Both the position numbers and the translations under genes were made by a program. Below are positions 23,101-35,100 of a stretch of DNA of 64,000 nt, one piece after another. Every line of letters starts with the position of its first letter. Position 1 is the stretch's first letter. The stretch spans positions 8,800,281 to 8,864,280 of the forward strand of contig NC_088301.1 in the NCBI RefSeq assembly GCF_032854445.1, read 5' to 3'. The stretch comes from Liolophura sinensis. Taxonomy: Eukaryota > Mollusca > Polyplacophora > Chitonida > Chitonidae. Under the pieces are notes generated by a model that was given only the letters and a program-made list of their open reading frames with translations, did no database searches and was not told the DNA's origin.

Positions 23101-26100
23101 TATAGTCATTGGCACAGTGCAGTACGCATTCAAGAATATTACACAGAACTGCTACAATGGTCAAGATTATAGGTGGTGAAAACCGAACGGGATGACACCG
23201 CGTTTCGCGTGGTGTCTGATAACCTCCCTCAGAACGGGAAGACACCGCACCTCGCGTGGTGTATGATAACCTCCCTCAAAATGGGAGGACACCGCACTTC
23301 GCGTGATGTCTGATAGCCTCCCTCAGAACGGGAAGACACCGCACTTCGCGAGGTGTCTGATAACCTCCTTCAGAACAAGGGTAGGGGTTGGTCAAGCGTT
23401 TGAAGCGATGAACCCAGCCTGGAATACGGGGTTTGTAGATACCTTCGCTTTTATTACTTGTGTGGGTCGGCGACAACAGGCGGTCGACGACGCTCGTGCG
23501 GTCGTTTGCGCAGTCTTATGTCCGTTCCAGGTTTCTTTTATCCTGTTAGTATGTTCGGCATATCTGTACTTCACACCATGGAAAGTTTGCCCGAAACTTG
23601 CTACGGGTCCACGGGTTGCACAGGGCATGCAAGTTTCCTCCACACATTAAAATGACGGCGAGAAACTCTTGAGTACGGCGTTAAACAGCAATCAAAAAAT
23701 CAGAAGCGATGCACTCGGTAGGGCACTCGGCCAACGAGTTTCCCTCGAATACTATCTTATTATGACACACTTACAAATGAGTTGGCCCAGGGGAAAACCA
23801 TTCCTAAAGTAAACACGCCCAGGAGGCTACCGCCCACTACCCCGTCAAGGGTGATTGCGGCCTGAAAGAAAATTACCGTCGTGATTGGTCAGAAAATCAT
23901 CACTTAAAATTGCCCAGATCAGTTGTAATTTTCTCTGATAGCAGACGACAGTTTGATTTGGTTGTTTCCTTTTAACAACACCCAAAAGCACATTTTAATT
24001 GCTCACCGAAGATATGCCCTGTTCCTCATACATTTAGCTGATTTAGCCGAAGTTAATAGTAAATATCATGGCAGCTTATATCTTTAACATGCTGTGCACA
24101 TATAGGACGTCAGAATCAACCTAACCCACAATGTCACCGTGTAGAACAGAGGCCACTTTCACAGAATTCTGTAAGTTATATATTTCTTTTTCTATGGGGA
24201 AAAGCCCCTTAAAAAACGTAATAATATAGCAAAACGGTTTACTTCTCTTTCTTAATATGGACCGCCAAGATATAGCTCTAATATTTTCGAAGCAGCACTG
24301 AGGTGTAATCATTCTTTCATTTTTAATTTGCCGGATGGGGTGGAGGGGGGTGGGGGGGGGGGTTGTCTGAGGAGTTCATCCCTTTTAAAACTCTTTATAA
24401 CGGACATATCTATAGTTCTGCCTCATAAGGTAAAATCTTAGTCATTCTATTTATTTATTTATTTATCTGGTTGGCGTTTTACGTCGTACTCAAGAATATT
24501 TCACTTATACGACCGTGGCCAGGATAATGGTGGGAAGAAACCGGTCAGAGCTCAGAGGAAACACATGACCATCCTGGTACTGGCAGATCTTTTATTAGAC
24601 TAAATCACCCGATGCTACAATGCCTTATACTCAATCCACCACCAGTGAGAATGAACCACTACAAAATACAACATGAGTACACAAAAGTTTCCCCGGTGTT
24701 ATTAAGGCAAAAGTAAAAAGAAACACTCATTCAATCCAGATCTGGACCTACCTGTAAAACGCCTCCAAGTAAAGAAGCTACGTATGATAAACCTAGACAC
24801 ACCACGCCGAGAACCGCAGCTGTCAAAACAAAACACAGATGTAACTTATTTATTTATTTATTTGATGGCTGAATATTGCCGTATCAAATATTTTTTCTCG
24901 CACACGATGTCGGTCAGCTGCATGGAAAAAACACTGACGTTGGTAAATTACTGCCAAACTCTCCTACGTGTGATGTACAGATTTCATTATCAACATGGCG
25001 GAGGACAAGTTGTCTTAAATGAACATTAGACTGTAGAAAACAGCCACACAAGAGTTGTACACCACTTACTGTCATCAGTCACCAAGGCCCCACAAGCATG
25101 CCGTGAGAGACGGGGGGTCTAGAAATACCCTGTCCAAGGCCAGGATTGAGCCCGTACCTGGTGTGTCCAGAGACTGAAAGACAAGATCCTCTAACCGTGG
25201 TGTCTGTTCTGTCCTGTTGAGGTCTTTCATAACAAATAAGGGTAGTTTGTCTTGGAAATAGAGTTCATCTTCATACACTTACCTAGTACTTTTGCCAATA
25301 TCAGGGCGTTGCTTTCAGATATATTTTTGCTGATAAATGGCCTAACAATATCCTGGATAATCACTGCAGACATGGAGTTCAATCCCGAAGACAGCGTACT
25401 GAAACATGAAAAAAAACCCACCACATTTCTTACAATTTATGTAATGCGAAATTCCGCTTCAAAGCGTGAATTTGCTTCCTAACGATATGACTAGGACGTG
25501 AACACTAAATTGTATTTGGGAACTGTAGGTTAATGGTTAGAGGAATTATGGAAGACATGGGTCTGTTTAGGGACGAGCTGAAAGCGCCATCCTGAGTTGG
25601 GAGTAAAAGGACAGTATACTCCAGAATTTTCGGGTTCAATCTCTCCGACAATATCGGCCTAGCTTGTTGGAGGAATAATGGCAGATAATGGGAGCAAAAA
25701 GACAGTATACTCCAGAATTTTATCGTCAGATGTTCGAACAACTCACATAGTCAAAATATCAACTCTTAATTGAATTTTTTTCTGATATTAGCCACTTTCA
25801 ACAGCGGACAATGTCCACCGAAATCGGCACTAGTGGTGTGGTCTTCTGTTGTTTCTGTATAGTTGTGCTCCTAAAACGAACAGGTACTACAGACGTACTA
25901 CAGACGCACGACAGCCTGACAGTATGCAATTGTGTGTTTTTGCACAGCTTACAAACGTGTTGTGAAGGCGGAAAATGTTGAGCGATCCTGTACACTAAGC
26001 GCGATTCATTTTTTACACAGTCTTCACGTTCACGATAACCGTAAAAAACCCGTAATTTATCGGCCCTGAATTGCGACTACAATATCTGTGTGCCCAATGT

Positions 26101-27624
26101 TATATACGTATATCTTGGCAAAGAGACATTATTTTAAAAAAATACTTGCCGTGTGATGAGTTAAATTTGACTTCTGATTGCATTTTGAAAATGAAACCTT
26201 TGTTATTTCAATTTTGTTTCCTTCTACGAAAATTATCTCTTCATGAATGGACAGCTCATTTTCGGCCAGGTTACGCACGCCAGAAACAAAAGTTTTAACA
26301 TTTTTCTCGTGTAAAGGCACTTAACTGGTGATGGTGCGCACGTGCCTTCAATATAGAGAACAATTTAGTCCGGGCAAGCAAGGGAGGCAATCCAGCTGCA
26401 TTCTTCCCCAACCAGGGATAGTTCTTACTCCAGTTAAGGGGATGAAGAATCGAGGATGATTTGCTGACAGTGGACCGATGGTTTCCTGAGTTAAATCTTG
26501 CACCCTGGTCACGCTTGAATAAATGTGCGCAATGTACCAAACCTAAAGTTCAGTTTAGGCAAGGCATAGCATGGACGTGCCTATCTCTCACACCAGTCAA
26601 TCAGAACTAACACGATTGTGATCACGTGGGATTGGGCGTGGCCTAGTCGCCGACTGTAATCAGATGCTTTGGTAAAGACCGAACATACCTGAGAGCACCT
26701 GAGAAGAGGACTGCCACAAAGAGCCCCGGGATGCCTGGAACATCACCCAAGAGATCCATCACGAACAGAGGTAACACCTGAACAACAAACACAAAAAAAC
26801 AACATCACACATAGAAGCGGGTCGACGTTACACGCACGAACTCCGTCCAATTTAACAACAGCAAAGTGCTCCACATTCTGCTTGAAAACATCCTGCGCAA
26901 TATAGTATTATTTGGTCCCGTGACCAGTGATGTATATCCATATCCACTATGTTTAGTCAAAAAGGCGAACCTACTTAACAACTTATGGGATGCCAATAAA
27001 TTTTTCTGCTTATCTTCTGCTTGTTTTGCTTATTTACTTCTCCGTCATTGCCACCAGCAGGTACAATGGAAATCCATAACATTTAATATACCCGGAGTAC
27101 TTGAATGAGGAACTGAACGAGTGTAGTACCAGAGTATATATACAGTCAACATGTTCCCATCAACCCTGGAAATTATATTGACATTAAATAAACGAGATAA
27201 TGTCGGTGCAGAAAGCGTCTACTTGCCTGATCACGTGCTTTGGCTACCTTCAGAGTGAGGGGGTCACAGTCAGCGTAATAGGCAAACATGAGAATGCCCA
27301 CTAACACACATAAGTTCACCAGGAGAAACTTCAATGGTAGGTTTAACCATATCGCTCTGTGTGGGTGAAAAATGAAACACGTTCAAATCCTCATTTAAAT
27401 GAACAATGAAAAGATGACCCATGTGAGGTCACTAGATGGAAGCATGAGCAGTTCCAAAAATGCATTTCACAATTTTAACCAAACAATAATATTAACCAAA
27501 ATACCACAAGAGAGATAGAAAAAATGAAACTGCAGGCGTTAGCATGTCATGGATGGCAGAAATTGTGCTGAGAAACCCTAAAGTTGATATAAACAATTAG
27601 ACGAGGTCAGCGGCAATCGAATCT

Positions 27625-27700
<76 letters not shown>

Positions 27701-29071
27701 ATGACAAGTTACAAAACAATTTCTCGTCTTGTTCAGCTTTATCCATTTGTGACCTGTTTTCACAACGGCCTTCATTAAGAGAAATATACCAAGATTAACT
27801 ACCTTAGAATTTTTTCATGGATTTTTGGCCCTCAGAACATTGTGAAAATGTGATAGGTCTACAAAAATCCACCTTAGAAGATTACTTTTTTTACCATCTC
27901 TTGATTGAAAAACATGCAAAGGAAAAGAAATATAACTTGTTTCTGGTCACAAATTTCTATTACCTTTCGTCTGAGGCACACACTATGGTTTTTACTGACA
28001 TACACTTTGATATTAAAGCTGCGCTGTCAACACATTCATCCAGGGTATTAAAGGCGATCTAAACAGACTCTCAGCGCTATAGAAATTTACCCCAGTGCAT
28101 TGGTTTAAAATAGGACATCAGAATTAAAAACGCCCTTTTACACTATAGGCTTTATATCTTTTTCAAGTGGTCTTAAGCCTGAAATATAATTACGGCTTTA
28201 TTATTCGTCTCAAAAGATATGTACTGGATTGATAAAAAAAGGACATAAAGGTAAAAGTTGTTTTCACGATGTTCATACATAAGCGGAATTCAACAGTTCT
28301 CAAAATAAAATAACAAAATCAAACTTGTTGATGCGACCGCAAGGACAAATACACTATACGAGCACTTCAACAATCGGAGTACAAATAATCACAGAAAAAA
28401 AACAGATTTATCCGTTATATATAGTAATCTACACGCACAGATCATCACATTCAAAACTCCTTCGTCTAAAGGGTGTTGTTTAGCAGATATAGAAAGGTGT
28501 TCACCACCACAAAAAGTATTGTACAGCCAACCAGTTTTGATCATATTGCATTGTTTAACACTATAGAACTGATACAACTGCATACACTAAGTCAGGAGGT
28601 ACATAGCAATGGGCGGTAGCTTACTCGAACACGTACTCTGATTACCTTTTTAACCATAAACCTGAGCTGTCGTTGTATAAGTCACTGTACCGGTGATTTT
28701 TTAAAAAAAATCCAAATTAACTAATGAAATAAAAATTTTCTGTATTTACCAAGAACAGCTAAAACTATTGCCTTTCAGTAGATATCAGACTCGTACCAGT
28801 ACTAATTATCGCGTTGAAATGATTCTTATGTTTGCAAGTGCTACAATGCTATACAATGCCTTGTAAATTTTAGGAAATTTATTACCGGTTTTGAATGGTA
28901 ACACGTACATTGTCTAGGCCAATATTTTGTGAAAGGTAATTATTTGGGTCATTCTAAAATGAAAGCAATAATTATGTTGGATTTGATCTGATGGCTTTTT
29001 GTCAAAAATTTCAGGTATATAGCCACTTTAAAAATCTAGATGGCTTCAAACACCATTTTAATAAAATACTG

Positions 29072-29102
<31 letters not shown>

Positions 29103-32100
29103 TAATTATACACATTACATTATTATAAATAAAAATGCATATTTTTGGAGCATGTAAAACGATAAAAACAATAAATTTAGGTACATGCAGCTATGGACGT
29201 GCATGTATAATACTACGCAGATAAGGTATATTGCACACGTATTATATACATTATATTGCACACGTATATATACATTATATTGCACACGTATATATACATT
29301 ATATCGCACACGTATCTATACATTATTTGACTGAAATATTGTTAAGAACGACGAAAAAACCCAATCATACATACATTCCTTTTTTCTAGTCTATCTGTTG
29401 GAGCTTGGTACTTACATTTTGGACTTTTTTAACGTGGGTAAGGTGAGAGATCGTTGAACCTGAGACTGATTGGTGCCGTAGATAGACAAAGACGTGAAGG
29501 TTCCTCCGACCACAAGAGCCCAGAAAGAATGGCGAATAGTGGGATCCCCACTGAAACTGAAGAGCAGTAGCGGTATGTCAGTCATGCAATAAGTCAATAA
29601 TCGGTTCACCTTTATGTCAACCATGCATTAGGTCAGTGAATAATCATATCAATGAATAACCAGATCACTTTCAATCATGCAGCAAGTCAACCATTAATCA
29701 GCGCACTGTTTATATTGTAATCGTGTATCCTAAATTGACTGGTCGTACATTAAATATAACTAATCAAGTCAACATTTGTCTTCAAACAGATGTAGTCATG
29801 GTAGACATAGTCAGCTTTGCATCATAACGTCAGTTATTTAAAAAGTCAACCAATAGTCAGGTCATCATGCATTGTGTCAACCATGCAGTACAATCAGATT
29901 GCGATTCCATTAAATCAATGATCAGATCACCGCTCACCTCAATTATAAAATAAGTAACAATCAACAATCAATCGGACTGTAGATAGATAGCTGAGCTTGT
30001 GCAATAAAACTGCAATCGGAGAGTTTCTAATTCGCCCTCTTTTAACGCTGAAGGTAACAAAACGTCGTACTGTATATCACATGTCAGAAATGTTGTAGGC
30101 AAACATTTTTGATTACATTTACTATAACATGGGCATCCGAAAAATTTATGTAAAATGAACTAACAATGGAGAGAATTGAGGTACTGAGAGTTCATGAACT
30201 TAAGAAATTCCTGAAGAAAAGCGGTGTCAATGGTTTCACGAGAAAATTACGAGACAGCTGCATAATCGGTAAAAATTAATGTCAACAAAACTTGCCTAAC
30301 ATATTTGACAAGTAACATGGCAAAGAAGGACTATTTTTACTTTTAGAGTTCGAAATCGAAACTCCCTTGCTAAGATAAATCCCACGGCAAATTGTAGCAA
30401 TGTTCAGAAAGTTCAGTACGGAGGCTGGAATACTGGAGCGCTAATCACCCTGGCCTCGGGGGTTCCCGTATTAACGTTATGTTGACATGTATATATTCCG
30501 TTCTTAAACAGAGTATAATTACGGAAGGGTAATTGCAATTTGCGAAAAAAATGATGATTATTTTATGCACAAAAATATGATTGTCAAAACCATGCATGTG
30601 GGAGCTATGCCAGATTCCAAAAATACCCTTTCGGAAAACTCATGAAAGGTAATCACAAAATGACAATAGTTTTGGTGACTAGTATACAACAGCTTACGAA
30701 TATCTGGTGCATATATGTGTACAGTACAGCCAGAATCTTTTCCTTTCTCTTTTGTCGTAGTCAGTGAGACAAATGACTTCAGTCGGAAGTTGTCGCCCAA
30801 GATTTGTAAACAAAACGTTGTCGCCCAAGGTGTGTAAACAAAACGTTGTCGCCCAAGATGTGTAAACAAAACGTTGTCGCCCAAGGTGTGTAAACAAAAC
30901 GTTGTCGCCCAAGGTGTGTAAACAAAACGTTGTCGCCCAAGGTGTGTAAACAAAACGTTGTCGCCCAAGGTGTGTAAACAAAACATGCCAAATTTGTCCC
31001 CGAATAATGTTTGTCACTCAGTATGTGTGCACAAAAAAAACATGGCTAATTTGATACCCATTATGTGTGAACAAAACCAACAGTAACAGATTTTCTCTCA
31101 GTACATAATGCAGCGGATTAATGTATATGTTTAAAGAATAAAAGATTTCAATGTTCAAACCTCTAAAACATATGGCAGTTCTTGACTTGGTACATTGTCT
31201 GGAGAGAACCAAGTGAACTGCACCTCCATCTTCCAAATTCCAAACAATTACAGGCATTTAAAAACACCGTGAATAATACGAGACAAAATAGTCACTTACT
31301 CGGTGAAGTATATCCGGCCTCTTTGGGCGGCGATATCCCAGGCTTTGTGGAAGCCTCCTAAGTCTATACTACCCTTGATCAGAATGGTAATGAGCCCTAA
31401 GAACATCACCCCGACTTGGAATGTGTCCGTCCACAGCACTGCCTTCATTCCACCCTGAAGAAAAACTTAGCATGGTGAAATCTGCCATTTATAGGCCCTC
31501 ATGCACAACTGTAAATAACATCTCGCCAATCGTGAAGACAGCTAGCTTTCAAGACGCGCATAGGGGTAAGACAACTAAAGATTACTACTAAAGAGTTTGA
31601 ATTTGCCGCCGTATAGTTGAGTGTGGCGCGGAGAAGATAACTCTTACAATGCACAGGCCGGATCTGCACATGTACATGCACTTATATGTATATAATGAAT
31701 GCACCTATATGTATTCTATGTACAACTGTGAACCAAAGCTATTTATATTCAATACCGTAGATTAGAAAAACATTATTCAAACAACACTGGGAAAACTGAT
31801 ATTTGTCTGTTTATTCATTTGATTGGTGTTTTCTGTTGCAGAATATTTCACCCATACGTCGGTGGCCAGTGTTATGGAAGAAGGAAACTGTTCAGATCCA
31901 GGATGAAAGCCACGGCCATCTACATGTAGCTGGCAGACCTTCCCGCGTATACGAGAGCTTATGTACGGATTTAGGCGTGATTTAAACAGCTAAATGTATA
32001 TGGAAACTATATTGACAAATTTGAATGCCTACTTCGAAATGCACCCCAACCATATTCATGGGCACGCGTGCACTGTTATTACATTAGCGGAACGAGCAAA

Positions 32101-35100
32101 AAGTTCCCTGCCATACTGATAGACTTTTAATATTTTGATTTTCTTCACTTACCAACATGGTATATAATGTACAGACAACTGCGACGGCACTAACTGTTCC
32201 CCAAAGACTTAAATCTGTGACTAGAACAAAAACAACAGAAGAATATTTATTTATTTCATTGGTGTTTTACGCCGTACTCAAGAATATGTCACTTATACGA
32301 CGGCGGCCAGCCTTATGGTGGGAGGAAACCGGGAAGAGCCCGGGGGTGGGGGGGGGGGGGGAATGACCATCCGCAGGTTGCTGAATGATCTTCCCAAGTA
32401 CGGTCGGAGAGGAAGCCAGCGTGAGCTGGACTTGAACTCACAGCGACCGCATGGGTGAGACGCTCCTTGGTCATTACGCTGCGCTAACGCGCTAACCAAC
32501 GAAGGTCTGAGAACAATATGAAAACGTAGTATACTGTATCTGACTTAATGTTTACCTTTGACAAATGGCACACTTTGTTTATGAACAAATTCATGCACTT
32601 TATAGGGTCACATAACAGTTTCTGAAAAGTTTGATTAATGTCTTATCAGAAAAACTTACGAGATGGCATCAAAAATATCATTTTAAATCCTTTTTTGTGG
32701 TTCTGAAATTTTTTTTTACATGTCAAACTTTGGCTGAAAGACAGTAAAGATGTATACCTTTCATGCAGTAGTTTCTGACTCAGAAACTATATGCTGACTC
32801 AGAATTTTTATGGTTTCTCTATATGTATATTCGTGATTTTTCAAAACATTTTTCACGTGATACATACAAATACATGGACGCTTCCTACCTCAGTCGTATT
32901 TTTTCACAAAATTACGTGTAGTTGTATGTGCACGTTGTAATTTACTGACTTCCATTCCCAGTATTAAACTTATCTCAGAGTTTTCTTTTCTTTTGATACT
33001 ATGTCCCGTCTATGTGTGCTTTTATACAGAAAGAATGTGCGTGGGATGACAAGCAGCAATTGGTTGTAAAATGCACAAAGAGTAAATAACAGTTTTGTAA
33101 TGATTGTATATTTTCAACAGTATATTATACAGGATCGAGACACTACAATGAAAACACTTGTTTTCGGATCGGAAAATTCAAAAGCTTTAACTTTTATTTG
33201 GAGACGTGACCACCATGGTGGGCCAACGTTGAATGTCCCAAAAATGTCAGAGCGTGACAAAAAGGTCCTTTAAGCAAAATCATGCAACAAATATACTCTG
33301 TTTCTCCTTATCCCCGTTATTCAAACACTCACCAGCATTAAGAGCCAATGACGGTGCATAAAGAACGATGGCCATTAAAAGAACCTGTGAACAGAAGAGC
33401 AAACCTACTTTCAAGCCTGTCACCTTTCTGACCTGCTGCACTGCTATCTCAACAACGAAACATTCATTTACGCCATAAAAAGAAACCCATTAGCATGGCT
33501 TTGGTTCTAGAAACGTTTTTTTTTTTTTTTTGAAAACCCGTCTAGCGACGCCAACCCCGACGCCAAGATCTATATCAATACAAACAATAGGTCTATGTTA
33601 CACATTATCTATGAATGTATAACGCTCTGTTGACACAAACGTGTCGACAGTGTATGCTATCGGTGCAAGTGCACTTGATGGCAAAACAGATCTATGCGTC
33701 GAAACAGACATTAGTCATTCTTTGTAATGTAAACATAAACACCAAAGAAGCGATGATCGTGTGATAATTACATGTAGCAAATTGTCACGCGATACCGGTT
33801 TTATTCTAACTGTTCATGTAAATGCTTAAATGGTATAGCAAATTACGTGCCCCATAGAACGACACAAAGCCTCTTGCAGAATGAGGTAAAAAAATTGCAG
33901 TGATGTTAACTGCAGTTTATTAGATGTCACTGGTCTAGAATTACTCAAAATGCTGTGTTTTCATCACATTCAATATTCAATAAGTCACAAAATGTAGTCA
34001 CAGAAGGGCGAAGGCAGCACTTTGACTGGCCTGTCGGTCGCTGAACAAGTCTCAGATATCCATTTTATTTTGATCTACGTGTGGCTACGCATGTTCGATA
34101 TACGAGCAGCCATATATACAATATCGATCAAATAGGAATTTCTGCAGACATTTCTTTTAGTAAAAAATCGACTCAATTAAGGTTGATCTGCATCATATTT
34201 TCTTACCGTTTGTGCACAATAAGCTGTCGAGCACACAGTTCTTATCAGCTTGTTGAAACGTTTCTCGAGGTACTGTAGAAACACAAAGTACATACATAGG
34301 TAAATGAACTATATTCATTTCAAAACATAAATCTGGTAAGGTCAGCGGTGCTGAAATTTGCGAATAGGTGAGAAATTCGAATCTATCGACCTCCATCAAC
34401 GAGGTTGGTAAAATGTGTCCCATGTTCAGTCGCAGTAATTTTTCAACAACAACAAATCATTGCTTACACTGACTGATACCGTCGTTTTCATTGGGCATTC
34501 TGGATTATGTTAATAAGCCAGCAGAATCAGATTTGTGAGCTCTTTCAGCAGAGGAGACTGTAGTAGACGGAAGGCTACGGGAATCAGTATGTAGAGAGTA
34601 CGAAATTGCTTGTCCTTGGCACGGATTAAACGTAGACTATAGCGGGCCTGAGCTCCGCATATCATCTCTGAGCAACTCCCCCACCCCCCACCCCATTCTC
34701 CAGTAACAGTTTTCAGTTTAAACCTTTACTCAGAGTGAAACCACAACGTCATTTGCTTAGAGCATCATTTTCCACGCAGTAAAATTTGCAGTACAATGAA
34801 TAAAATGAACAGATAACTAAACAGCAATATATAGTCACGCAATATTAAGACTTAAGTTAATAGCTGTATATCCCCGGCTGTACTTGGGACGGTCTGTAAG
34901 CAACCGGGCTATGCCAGGTTTCCTCCCACCATAATGCTGACCGCCGTCGTATAAGTGAAGTATTCTTGAGTATGGCGTAAAACACCAATCAAATAAATAA
35001 TAGCTGTATACTTACAAGTACGTACCTTACAAGGTACTTACAAGTAGAGATAGCATACATGTGCACGTCTAGAACTAAATATTTATCAAACTATAGTTTC

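Noticed and set aside
23186-23380. CRISPR-like regular repeats (also 30789-30984)
   Set aside because: There are no variable spacers and no cas genes, and the context is animal nuclear DNA; these are tandem repeats.
27578-27775. Minus-strand 65-codon frame with alternating Ile and Tyr
   Set aside because: It is the (TA)n microsatellite read as codons.
30558-31017. Three overlapping minus-strand frames (70-142 codons) with repeated peptides
   Set aside because: They result from the 28-bp array rotating through frames, inside a SLC5 intron.
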